From positions 25,636-89,635 of the forward strand of contig NZ_BJYJ01000019.1 in NCBI RefSeq assembly GCF_007991455.1: a stretch of 64,000 nucleotides of DNA, read 5' to 3'. The stretch comes from Chryseobacterium hagamense (lineage in GTDB: Bacteria > Bacteroidota > Bacteroidia > Flavobacteriales > Weeksellaceae). The notes below the pieces were generated by a model that worked only from the letters and a program-made list of their open reading frames with translations, made no database searches and was not told the DNA's origin. A program made the position numbers and the translations under genes. Positions 29,519 to 38,452 of this stretch are shown here, piece after piece (position 1 is the stretch's first letter; every line of letters starts with the position of its first letter).

Positions 29519-30895
29519 ATGAAATTTTTAAGTTTAACCATAATATTCGGATGCTTTCAGGCCGCATTTGCCCAGAATCCCATCATCCAGACCAAGTTTA
29601 CCGCCGACCCTGCACCGATGGTATACAAAGACACGGTTTATCTTTATACGAGCCATGACGAAGACGATGCTTTCGGGTTCAAGATGAAAGACTGGTTGCT
29701 GTACACTTCCACCGATATGGTCAACTGGACCGATCACGGGGTAGTGGCTTCCCTCAAAGATTTCAAATGGGTGAATACCGACAACGGGGCCTGGGCACCT
29801 CAGGTCATCGAAAGAAACGGCAAATTTTACATGTACTGCCCGATGCCTAACAATATGGGAATTGGTGTCCTGGTGGCAGATAGTCCGTACGGCCCTTTTA
29901 CAGATCCCATAGGAAAACCGCTGGTCAAAAATTCTCTGGATGACATTGATCCTACCGTTTTTATTGACGACGACGGACAGGCTTACCTTTACTGGGGAAA
30001 CCCGAACCTCTGGTATGCGAAGCTGAACGAAGATATGGTTTCACTCGCCGGGCCCATTACCAAAGATCCTTCGTTTGCCAAGGTAAAAGATGCACCTGAT
30101 CCTTTCCGTTACCAGGAAGGCCCGTGGGCATGGAAGAAAAACGGGATTTATTACATGGCCTATGCTTCCAGATGCTGTCCTGAAGGAATCGGATATGCGA
30201 TGGCGAAATCGCCGGTCGGCCCGTGGAAATATGGCGGTGTGATCATGGACGGCGATCAGCGGTCCAGTGGAAACCACCCCGGGATCATCGATTTTAAAGG
30301 GAAATCCTATGTTTTCGGGTTCAACCACATGCTCAGGATGCAGACCATGAGCAAACATTACGAACGCCGGTCCGTCAGTGTCACTGAACTTACCTATAAT
30401 GCAGACGGTTCGATCCGGAAACTTCCTTTCTGGACAGCGGACGGCGCAAAGAGAGTGGGGACCCTTAATCCTTATCAAAAAGTCGAGGCCGAAACCATGG
30501 CCTACAGCGAAGGCGTGAAAACCGAAATGGTGACGGAGTGGGAGCGCAATCAGCCGTATAACCGCGGTAAGAAAATCACCGATCGTATCATTGTCACTTC
30601 TATAAATCAGGGAGATTACATCAAAGTACAGGGCGTTGATTTTTCAAAGGGAATTAAATCTCTGGATGTGAATGCCGCTTCCCTTTACGGCGGAAAAATA
30701 GAAGTGCGAACCGATGCGCCGGACGGGCTTTTGCTGGGCACCGTCCAGGTTACCGGAAAAGGTGAGGGCGATCTTTACAAGACCGTTACTGCCCCAATGA
30801 AAAACAGTAAAGGCATTCACGATCTCTATTTTATTTTCAAGGGAGAGAAAGACCTTTTCTATTTCGACTGGTGGAAATTTAACGAAATGAATTAA
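29519..30895 (+). CDS. GH43 with C-terminal CBM6 (copy 1 of 3)
   Basis: 458 residues with a signal peptide ending AAFAQ. The GH43 domain (about 19-315) has Asp30 in [10 protein letters not shown], an Asp in DDIDPTVFIDDDGQAYLYWG and a Glu in RYQEGPWAWKKNG. A CBM6-type beta-sandwich (about 320-458) starts with KVEAETMAYSEGVKTE and ends FYFDWWKFNEMN. Homologues act as beta-xylosidases or arabinofuranosidases on decorated xylan. It has close paralogues at 32933 and 35101. The stop is 3 bases before GH27. Confidence 0.92.
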   Translation: MKFLSLTIIFGCFQAAFAQNPIIQTKFTADPAPMVYKDTVYLYTSHDEDDAFGFKMKDWLLYTSTDMVNWTDHGVVASLKDFKWVNTDNGAWAPQVIERNGKFYMYCPMPNNMGIGVLVADSPYGPFTDPIGKPLVKNSLDDIDPTVFIDDDGQAYLYWGNPNLWYAKLNEDMVSLAGPITKDPSFAKVKDAPDPFRYQEGPWAWKKNGIYYMAYASRCCPEGIGYAMAKSPVGPWKYGGVIMDGDQRSSGNHPGIIDFKGKSYVFGFNHMLRMQTMSKHYERRSVSVTELTYNADGSIRKLPFWTADGAKRVGTLNPYQKVEAETMAYSEGVKTEMVTEWERNQPYNRGKKITDRIIVTSINQGDYIKVQGVDFSKGIKSLDVNAASLYGGKIEVRTDAPDGLLLGTVQVTGKGEGDLYKTVTAPMKNSKGIHDLYFIFKGEKDLFYFDWWKFNEMN

Positions 30896-30898
30896 ATC

Positions 30899-32923
30899 AT
30901 GCTAAAGAATAAAATACACATACTTTCCATAGCCTTCTTACTGGCAGGTCAGATATCCAAAGCCCAATCCGCCGTATGGCTGGACAAACTTGACCTGAGT
31001 GTTGCCACACAGGGGAACGGCAAACCCGGGATCAATACTTCCGTAGACGGTAAAAAACTTACGATTGCCGGCAAAACCTTCGACCGGGGCTTCGGAACTC
31101 ATGCCGAAAGCTCTTTACTGATTAAATTAAATGGAAAAGCCACAAAGTTCTCGGCATTGGTCGGGCTGGATGATGAAATGAAAGGCCATGAGCCCGCTGT
31201 GGAATTCGAGATTTACGGCGACAACAAAAAGGTTTGGTCCAGCGGAATCATGCACCTCGGAGACCAGGCAAAGCCGGTTTCGGTTTCCTTAAAAGGGATT
31301 AAACAGCTGGAACTGGTGGTGACGGACGGCGGTAACGGACCCTATTACGATCATGCCGACTGGGTGGATGCCCGCTTTGAAACTACCGGTGTTTCTACTT
31401 TGGAAACCTTCAACCCGATCGCTTCGGAGCCTTATATTTTAACCCCGAGACCTGCAGCAGTACCGAAAATCAATTCCGCAGGAATCTACGGCGTCCGTCC
31501 CGGTTCGGCCTTCCTGTTCAGGATTCCGGCAACAGGAGAACGTCCGATGGCTTTTGCAGCGAAAAACCTTCCTAAAGGTTTAACAATAGATTCTCAAACC
31601 GGAATCATTACCGGAAAAATAGATACGAAAGGAACCTACGAAGTCCTTTTATCAGCTAAAAATGCTAAAGGCTCAGTTTCAAAAAAATTAAGAATAGAAA
31701 GCGGGGACAAAATAGCTTTGACACCAACCATGGGCTGGAACAGCTGGAACTGTTTCGGGCACGAAGTATCAGCCGACAAAGTGAAGCGGGCCGCGGACGC
31801 TCTCGTGAGATCCGGCCTTGTTAACCACGGCTGGAACTACATCAACATCGATGATTCATGGCAGTACAACCGGGACGGGAAAGACCCGTCTTTCAAAGGG
31901 CAGTTCCGGGATAAGGACGGCTATATTTTAACCAACTCCAAATTTCCGGATATGAAAAACCTGGGCGATTACATTCATGCCAACGGACTGAAAATGGGGA
32001 TCTATTCCTCTCCGGGACCCTGGACCTGCGGCGGATGTGCCGGAAGCTACGGCTACGAAAAGCAGGATGCCGAAAGCTACGCCAGATGGGGCGTCGATTA
32101 CCTGAAATACGACTGGTGCAGCTACGGCGGCGTAATCGACGGCCTGCCGGATAACGACCCAAGCAAAGTTCCTTCACTGGCATTCAACGGCGGCGGCGAT
32201 CTGGATAAAGGGGTAAAGCCATTTAAACTGATGGGCGACCTGCTCTACGGACAGCCGAGGGATATTGTCTACAACCTCTGCCAGTATGGGATGGGCGATG
32301 TCTGGAAATGGGGTGATGAAACCCATGCCCAATCCTGGCGCACCACCAACGATATTACCGATACCTGGGCCAGCGTAAAAAGTATTGCGCTTGCGCAGGA
32401 TAAAGCCGCTCTGTACGCAAAACCCGGCAACCGGAATGATCCGGATATGCTGGTCGTAGGCGTGGTCGGCTGGGGAAATCCGCACCAGAGCAAGCTGAAA
32501 CCCGATGAACAGTATCTCCACATCAGTCTTTGGAGCATCTTTTCCGCCCCTCTGCTCATCGGTTGCGACCTTGAAAAGCTGGATGATTTTACCTTAAACC
32601 TTCTGACAAACGATGAGGTAATTGCCGTCAATCAGGATGCTCTGGGAAAACAGGGTATTTGTTTAAACACCATCGGTGAGCTGAAGATCTATGTAAAAGA
32701 CCTTGAAGACGGTGGAAAAGCAGTGGCCTTTGCCAATTTCGGAAGGGAAAAGGCAAAACTTTCTTACAAAGACTTTAAAAAGCTGGGTATCTCCGGCCAA
32801 CAGACCGTAAGGGATCTCTGGAGACAGAAAGACCTGGCCGGAATTGATGTTGCTGTCCAAAGCCTGCCGCTGGATATTCCCGCTCATGGGGTTGCTTACT
32901 ATAAATTGAGTCCATTAAAATAA
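30899..32923 (+). CDS. GH27 alpha-galactosidase / beta-L-arabinopyranosidase with NPCBM
   Basis: 674 residues with a signal peptide ending SKAQ. An N-terminal NPCBM-like domain (about 25-165, including FDRGFGTHAESSL) is followed by an Ig-like putative domain (about 175-270) and a GH27 barrel starting TPTMGWNSWNCFG. The nucleophile is Asp405 in YLKYDWCSYGG and the acid/base is probably Asp485 in RTTNDITDTW. A C-terminal beta domain completes it. GH27 removes alpha-galactose, and some members beta-L-arabinopyranose; both are possible xylan decorations. It is flanked by GH43-CBM6 genes at 3 and 9 bases, so it is part of a tight operon. Confidence 0.92.
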   Translation: MLKNKIHILSIAFLLAGQISKAQSAVWLDKLDLSVATQGNGKPGINTSVDGKKLTIAGKTFDRGFGTHAESSLLIKLNGKATKFSALVGLDDEMKGHEPAVEFEIYGDNKKVWSSGIMHLGDQAKPVSVSLKGIKQLELVVTDGGNGPYYDHADWVDARFETTGVSTLETFNPIASEPYILTPRPAAVPKINSAGIYGVRPGSAFLFRIPATGERPMAFAAKNLPKGLTIDSQTGIITGKIDTKGTYEVLLSAKNAKGSVSKKLRIESGDKIALTPTMGWNSWNCFGHEVSADKVKRAADALVRSGLVNHGWNYINIDDSWQYNRDGKDPSFKGQFRDKDGYILTNSKFPDMKNLGDYIHANGLKMGIYSSPGPWTCGGCAGSYGYEKQDAESYARWGVDYLKYDWCSYGGVIDGLPDNDPSKVPSLAFNGGGDLDKGVKPFKLMGDLLYGQPRDIVYNLCQYGMGDVWKWGDETHAQSWRTTNDITDTWASVKSIALAQDKAALYAKPGNRNDPDMLVVGVVGWGNPHQSKLKPDEQYLHISLWSIFSAPLLIGCDLEKLDDFTLNLLTNDEVIAVNQDALGKQGICLNTIGELKIYVKDLEDGGKAVAFANFGREKAKLSYKDFKKLGISGQQTVRDLWRQKDLAGIDVAVQSLPLDIPAHGVAYYKLSPLK

Positions 32924-32932
32924 TAACCGGTT

Positions 32933-34342
32933 ATGATTCAAAAACGATTAAAATATATTACCTTATCTTTTCTTTTGGCAGGATTTACGATCTCTGCACA
33001 GAACCCCGTGATCCAGACGCATTTCACACCCGATCCGGCACCGATGGTTTACAAAGGCAGGATGTACCTGTACACCGGAGACGATCAGCCAGGATTCGAT
33101 TTTTATACGATGACCAAATGGCACGTGTATTCGTCGGACGATATGGCGAACTGGACCGATCACGGATCTCCTATTTCACTCGAATCGTTCAGTTGGGCGA
33201 GAGACCGGGCGTGGGCCGCACAATGTGTGGAGCGCAACGGCAAATTCTACTGGTACATCTGCGCACAGACGGTGGACAACAATATGGCGATCGGGGTAGC
33301 CGTTTCGGACAGCCCGACCGGCCCTTTCAAAGATGCTCTGGGAAAACCTTTGGTCACTACAGGAACCTGGGACAACATCGATCCGACGGCTTTTGTGGAT
33401 GACGACGGACAGGCCTATCTGTATTGGGGAAACAGCAAATTGTTTTATGTTAAACTGAATAAAGACATGACTACTTATAACGGTCCCATAACGGAAGTCC
33501 CGCAGTCGGTAGAATCTTTCGGAGGAATGCGGCGGCCCGGAAAAAGTGATGAAGTCCTTCAGAAACAGGAAAAGTTCGATGATGTTTATGTGGAAGGGCC
33601 GTGGTTCTACAAACGGAGTAGGCAGTATTACATGATGTACGCCGGAATGACCAACAGGACGGAATGCCTGTCCTACGCAACAAGCAATTCGCCTACAGGA
33701 CCATGGAAATACCGTGGAAAAATCATGACCGATCAGCCGACCAACAGCTTTACCAACCACGGTGGCATCATCGATTACAAAGGAAAATCGTACCTGTTTT
33801 ACCATAACGCTCTATTGCCGAACGGCGGAAGCTACGGGCGGGCAACGGCGATCGAAGAATTTAAATACAATGCCGACGGCAGCATCCCGAGAATTGCCAT
33901 TACCAAAGAAGGGGTAAATCCTGTAGGAACCTTGAATCCTTACCTGAAAAACGAAGCCGAAACCATGGCGTGGTCGGAAAAATGCAGCACTTCCGAAAAT
34001 AATAAAACCGGCGTTTACGTTTCCGATATCCGGACCGGGGGCTACATTAAAGTCCGGGCGGTAGATTTCGGAACAAAAGGACCAACCGCATTTTCAGCTT
34101 CCGTAGCCGCAGGAATCGACGGCGGGATCCTGGAAGTTCATCTGGATGATGTAAAAGGGACTCAAATTGCCCGGATCGAAATCCCGAGAACCGGCGGTTG
34201 GGAAGACTTTAAAACCATAACTTCAACTGTATCAGAATCCGTTTCCGGTGTCCATGATGTCTATTTTGTCTTTCAGGGAAAAAATATCACCGCCGGACGA
34301 AAGCTCTTTAACTTCGATTCCTGGAGTTTTCAGAAAAAATAA
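32933..34342 (+). CDS. GH43 with C-terminal CBM6 (copy 2 of 3)
   Basis: 469 residues with a signal peptide ending TISAQ. Catalytic acids are in [32 protein letters not shown] and VYVEGPWFYKR. The CBM6 part starts at NEAETMAWSEKCSTSE and ends FNFDSWSFQKK. Relative to copy 1 it has an extra loop (SFGGMRRPGKSDEVLQKQE) near the third catalytic residue, which copy 3 shares in another form ([14 protein letters not shown]). Copies 2 and 3 may therefore share a substrate class distinct from copy 1. This is followed by 758 bases without a gene. Confidence 0.92.
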   Translation: MIQKRLKYITLSFLLAGFTISAQNPVIQTHFTPDPAPMVYKGRMYLYTGDDQPGFDFYTMTKWHVYSSDDMANWTDHGSPISLESFSWARDRAWAAQCVERNGKFYWYICAQTVDNNMAIGVAVSDSPTGPFKDALGKPLVTTGTWDNIDPTAFVDDDGQAYLYWGNSKLFYVKLNKDMTTYNGPITEVPQSVESFGGMRRPGKSDEVLQKQEKFDDVYVEGPWFYKRSRQYYMMYAGMTNRTECLSYATSNSPTGPWKYRGKIMTDQPTNSFTNHGGIIDYKGKSYLFYHNALLPNGGSYGRATAIEEFKYNADGSIPRIAITKEGVNPVGTLNPYLKNEAETMAWSEKCSTSENNKTGVYVSDIRTGGYIKVRAVDFGTKGPTAFSASVAAGIDGGILEVHLDDVKGTQIARIEIPRTGGWEDFKTITSTVSESVSGVHDVYFVFQGKNITAGRKLFNFDSWSFQKK

Positions 34343-35100
34343 ATGAAACGTCTGAATTTGATCAACAAAAGTTTTAACACATGAGATTTGATTTTTATGC
34401 GTTGCGAGTATTTTAGATCATAGAAGAAGAAAATCAAAGATTTTCATTGATGCAATCAAAAGATGACCTGAACCCATAAAGAAAAATTTAACCACAAACC
34501 GAAGGTTCGACGAAGTCAAAAGTCACAAAAGATATTGATACCGCTTATTAAAGTTTAATGTAATTAACGCCAGATAAGCTCATAAAAGCTTTAAAAATCT
34601 AAGATTTTTAATCTCACATATCCTAATATGCAATACTTAAAACTAATAAATCTAATGTACCTCACGTGTTAAAAATTAAATGCAATGTGTTAAATACCAA
34701 AGGAATAAAAATTCCCTCCCATGGAGGGGTGGCGAAAATTCAAAGAATTTTTGACGGGGTGGTTTACACAAAGCCAAAACGAGAATATTTAGCCACAAAC
34801 CGAAGGTTTGACGAAGTCAAAAGCCACAAAAGATATTGATACTGCTTATTAAAGTTAAATGGAATACGTAAGATAAGTACACAAAAACTTTAATCTTATG
34901 TGATCTAAAAATATGCGGGCTTCATCTCCGCTCAGCTACCAGAAGAATGAATCTCGTGTGCCTCATATGTTAAAGCTTCAAGTTCTGTTTAGGATGTATA
35001 TGCTCTTATAAGCTTCAGCGGCTTTGTGAAACCGAATATATGCAATTTTTAAAATAAAACTTTGTGCCCTTAGTGTTCAAAAAACAATGAAATAGAAAAT
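34343..35100. repeat. non-coding region with a 70-bp direct repeat and a common intergenic element
   Basis: Copies at 34487-34556 and 34788-34858 are nearly identical (shared blocks CCACAAACCGAAGGTT, GACGAAGTCAAAAG, CACAAAAGATATTGATAC). Between them, at about 34711-34767, is an element starting CCCTCCCATGGAGGGGTGGC and running to TTTTTGACGGGGTGGTTT. The rest is AT-rich, with further TCTAAGATTTTTAATCTCA-like text also found near 40440. No gene or promoter is recognised. Confidence 0.65.
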
Positions 35101-36477
35101 ATGAAAAAGACCCTGCAATCCATACTCTGCCTCTTTCTGCTGGGATGTTCGGCAGAATTAATTGCCCAGAATCCCATCATCCAGACCAACTATACCGCTG
35201 ATCCGGCACCGATGGTCTACAACGGCAGGCTGTACGTGTACACCACCCACGATGAAGACGATTCAACATGGTTTACCATGAACGACTGGAAAGTCTATTC
35301 CACGGACGACATGGTGAACTGGACCGATCACGGCACCATTCTTTCCTATAATGATTTCGACTGGGCCAAGCGGGATGCCTGGGCGGCACAGTGTGTTGAA
35401 AGGAACGGCAAATTTTTCATGTACGTTCCGATGTGGTCTAAGACCAACAATAAAGGTGCAATCGGAGTGGCAGTGGGCGACAGTCCGTACGGGCCGTTTC
35501 ACGACCCACTGGGAAAACCTTTGGTGCAGAGCGAATGGGGCGATATCGATCCGACCGTTTTCGTGGATGATGACGGTCAGGCCCACATGTACTGGGGAAA
35601 CCCGAAACTGAAATATGTAAAGCTGAATCAGGATATGATATCCTATTCCGGCGATATTGTGGAAGTTCCGATGACCGCTGAATCTTTCGGGAAAAGGGAC
35701 GGAAAAGAAAACCCGGAGCGGCCGACCAAATATGAGGAAGGTCCGTGGCTTTACAAAAGGAAAAACCTGTATTACCTCTTCTGGCCGGGCGGTCCGCTTC
35801 CTGAGTTCATCGGCTATTCCACCAGTAAAAGTGCGCAGGGACCGTGGAAATACGGCGGGATTGTCATGCCGACCGAAGGGAAATCCTTTACCAACCATCC
35901 GGGAGTGATTGATTTCAAAGGCAAAACCTATTTCTTCTATCACAACGGCGCATTGCCCGGCGGAAGCGGGTTTACAAGGTCAGTGAGCATTGAGGAACTT
36001 AATTTTAATAAAGACGGTTCCATTTCACCCATTAAAATGACGAATGGAATTACCAAAGCCATTACCTCCGTCAATCCGTATGCCTTCAACCAGGCCGAGA
36101 CCATTGCCTGGTCGGAAAACGTAAAATCGTATCAGAACAAACAAGCCGGTGTTTTCATTAAGGCTAAAAAAAGCGGCGCTTACACCCGTGTGAAAAATGT
36201 AGATTTCGGCAAAAAAGGAGCCGCCGGTTTTACGGCAAGGGTAGGGACTACACACAACAGCGATGTAACGATGGATGTTCGCTCGGACAGCCTTACCGGA
36301 CCGGTAATCGCTACGGTGAAGGTACCGCTCACCGGAGGCGACGACCGCTGGGAGACCGTGAAGACCCAGCTGAAAGAAAAAATCACCGGTGTTCACGACC
36401 TGTATTTTATATTTAACGGAAAAGCAGCAAAGGATGTGATGTTTTTCGATTACTGGACTTTCCTTGAAAATAACTGA
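35101..36477 (+). CDS. GH43 with C-terminal CBM6 (copy 3 of 3)
   Basis: 458 residues. The signal sequence is [20 protein letters not shown], then IAQ; a cysteine in LLGCSAEL makes a lipoprotein possible, although cleavage at IAQ is also plausible. Catalytic acids are in [32 protein letters not shown] and [16 protein letters not shown]6 domain (about 320-458) carries [13 protein letters not shown]. It ends 2 bases before GH97. The gap before it is long, so it may head a second transcription unit. The activity is inferred to be xylan side-chain or xylosidase. Confidence 0.92.
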   Translation: MKKTLQSILCLFLLGCSAELIAQNPIIQTNYTADPAPMVYNGRLYVYTTHDEDDSTWFTMNDWKVYSTDDMVNWTDHGTILSYNDFDWAKRDAWAAQCVERNGKFFMYVPMWSKTNNKGAIGVAVGDSPYGPFHDPLGKPLVQSEWGDIDPTVFVDDDGQAHMYWGNPKLKYVKLNQDMISYSGDIVEVPMTAESFGKRDGKENPERPTKYEEGPWLYKRKNLYYLFWPGGPLPEFIGYSTSKSAQGPWKYGGIVMPTEGKSFTNHPGVIDFKGKTYFFYHNGALPGGSGFTRSVSIEELNFNKDGSISPIKMTNGITKAITSVNPYAFNQAETIAWSENVKSYQNKQAGVFIKAKKSGAYTRVKNVDFGKKGAAGFTARVGTTHNSDVTMDVRSDSLTGPVIATVKVPLTGGDDRWETVKTQLKEKITGVHDLYFIFNGKAAKDVMFFDYWTFLENN

Positions 36478-36479
36478 TT

Positions 36480-38420
36480 ATGAATAAACTTTTTTTTAAA
36501 TTATCTCTTACCCTCGGTATTCTTTTGGTGCATACGGTGACGGCGCAGGTCGCTGAGGTCTTGAGCCCTGACGGAAAACTGAAACTGAGCGTCTATTCGG
36601 AAAACGGAAAGGCACTTTACAACGTAACGTTTCAGGGAAAAACCATGCTGGAAAAATCTCCGTTAGGTTTAACTACGAACGAATCCGATTTTTCTGAAAA
36701 TTTAAAATTCACTGATAGCAAGAAAGATCTGGTTTCAAAAACCTACACCAATGAAAAGATCAAAAAATCACAGGTGACTTACCATGCGAATACTTTGACC
36801 GTTCATTTTACCAATGCCGACCAGTACCAGCTCGGAATAGCCTTCCAGGTCAGCAATAACAATATTGCTTTCCGGTACGATCTCCAGCCGATGAAAGACC
36901 GTCTGAGCGCAGTGGTCCAGTCGGAAATCACGGGATACCGGTTTCCTTCGCAGACCACGACTTTTCTGTCTCCGATGATGAAGCCGATGACCGGTTTTGC
37001 GAGAACCGCACCGAGCTACGAAAGCGGATATAAAGCCGATGCGGAACTCGGAACAAAAGCGGATTACGGTTACGTGTTTCCGGGGCTGTTTCATATCGGG
37101 AACGACGGTTGGATTTTATTGTCCGAAACCGGTGTAAACAGCCTGTACTGCGCTTCCCATCTCGATATGACAGCTGAAAAGAATCTGTACCAGGTCGCGT
37201 ATCCGGATATGGCGGAGAACAACGGTTTCGGAAGCACCGGCGCAGCCATCTCGCTGCCGGGAACAACACCGTGGAGAACCATTACCATCGGTGAATCGTT
37301 GAAGCCGATTGTGGAAACCACCGTTCCCTTCGATGTTGTGGAGCCGATGTATGCGCCTTCGCAAAAATACGGCTTCGGAAAATCGACCTGGAGCTGGATC
37401 CTGTGGCAGGACAACAGCATGAATTACGACGACCAGAAGAAATTCATCGACCTGGCCGCGGTTATGAATTACCAGTTCATCCTGATGGATGCGCTTTGGG
37501 ATAAAAATATAGGCAAAGAACGGATGAGGGAACTCGTTCAGTATGCGCGATCTAAAAATGTAGGCGTTATGCTGTGGTATAATTCCAATGGAGCGGCGAA
37601 TGATGCACCGATGGGTCCGAGGAATAAAATGAGCTCTGCCATCGAACGTAAAAAAGAAATGAAATGGCTGAAGGAAATCGGCATCAAAGGGCTGAAAGTG
37701 GATTTCTTCGGCGGCGACAAGCAGGAAACGATGAGGTTATACGAAGACATCCTTTCCGATGCCAACGATTTCGGTATTACCATCATTTTCCACGGGGCCA
37801 CTTTACCGAGAGGCTGGGAAGTCATGTACCCGAACTACGCCGGAAGCGAAGCCGTCCTGGCTTCCGAAATGCTGTATTTCTCAGAAGATGTCCGGAAGCA
37901 GGAAGCCTTTTTTGCGTCACTCCACCCATTCATCCGGAACACGGTCGGAAGTATGGAATTCGGCGGAACTTTCCTGAACAAGTATTTAACAAAATCCAAT
38001 AAAGAAAAAAACAAACGCTACACGACAGACGGCTTCCAATTGGCAACGGCGGTATTATTTCAGAACCCGGTTCAGATGTTTGCCGTCATGCCGAATAATC
38101 TGGAAGATGCTCCTGGATTCGAGCTGGATTTTATGAAGGAAATCCCGACGTTATGGGACGAGACGGTTTTTATCGACGGTTATCCCGGGAAATATTCCGT
38201 GATTGCCAGAAGACATCAGGACCAATGGTATGTTGCCGGCGTGAATGCTGAAAATACGGCTCGGAAACTGACGTTAAAACTTCCGATGCTGGCCGGAAAA
38301 AAAGTAAAACTCATCAATGATGATGCAAAAGGGATCACTTCAGAAAAATCCGTTACCATCAGCAAAAACGGGGAATTAAAAATAGAAATCCGGTCAAAAG
38401 GCGGATTTGTAATTCATTAA
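36480..38420 (+). CDS. GH97 glycosidase, alpha-galactosidase-like (retaining type)
   Basis: 646 residues with a signal peptide ending HTVTAQ. The N-terminal beta-sandwich (about 25-280) has the GH97 pattern LSPDGKLKLSVYSENGKALY. The barrel includes YGFGKSTWSWILWQDNSMNY and KVDFFGGDKQETM with Asp408, the position occupied by the nucleophile in retaining GH97 enzymes; inverting members of the SusB type lack it. Retaining members characterised so far are alpha-galactosidases. Substrate here is probably alpha-galactose or a similar residue on xylan side chains, an inference from family and context. Confidence 0.9.
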   Translation: MNKLFFKLSLTLGILLVHTVTAQVAEVLSPDGKLKLSVYSENGKALYNVTFQGKTMLEKSPLGLTTNESDFSENLKFTDSKKDLVSKTYTNEKIKKSQVTYHANTLTVHFTNADQYQLGIAFQVSNNNIAFRYDLQPMKDRLSAVVQSEITGYRFPSQTTTFLSPMMKPMTGFARTAPSYESGYKADAELGTKADYGYVFPGLFHIGNDGWILLSETGVNSLYCASHLDMTAEKNLYQVAYPDMAENNGFGSTGAAISLPGTTPWRTITIGESLKPIVETTVPFDVVEPMYAPSQKYGFGKSTWSWILWQDNSMNYDDQKKFIDLAAVMNYQFILMDALWDKNIGKERMRELVQYARSKNVGVMLWYNSNGAANDAPMGPRNKMSSAIERKKEMKWLKEIGIKGLKVDFFGGDKQETMRLYEDILSDANDFGITIIFHGATLPRGWEVMYPNYAGSEAVLASEMLYFSEDVRKQEAFFASLHPFIRNTVGSMEFGGTFLNKYLTKSNKEKNKRYTTDGFQLATAVLFQNPVQMFAVMPNNLEDAPGFELDFMKEIPTLWDETVFIDGYPGKYSVIARRHQDQWYVAGVNAENTARKLTLKLPMLAGKKVKLINDDAKGITSEKSVTISKNGELKIEIRSKGGFVIH

Positions 38421-38452
38421 TCCTGATTGTAAATTTAAAATAAGCCTTAAAA

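Noticed and set aside
32174..32631. Overlapping minus-strand frames in GH27 and other hydrolases
   Set aside because: They are shadow frames of strongly supported genes and show no independent protein features.
34343..35100. Insertion sequence remnant
   Set aside because: Direct repeats are present, but there is no transposase fragment and no terminal inverted repeat pair. The text resembles ordinary intergenic repeats seen elsewhere in the window.
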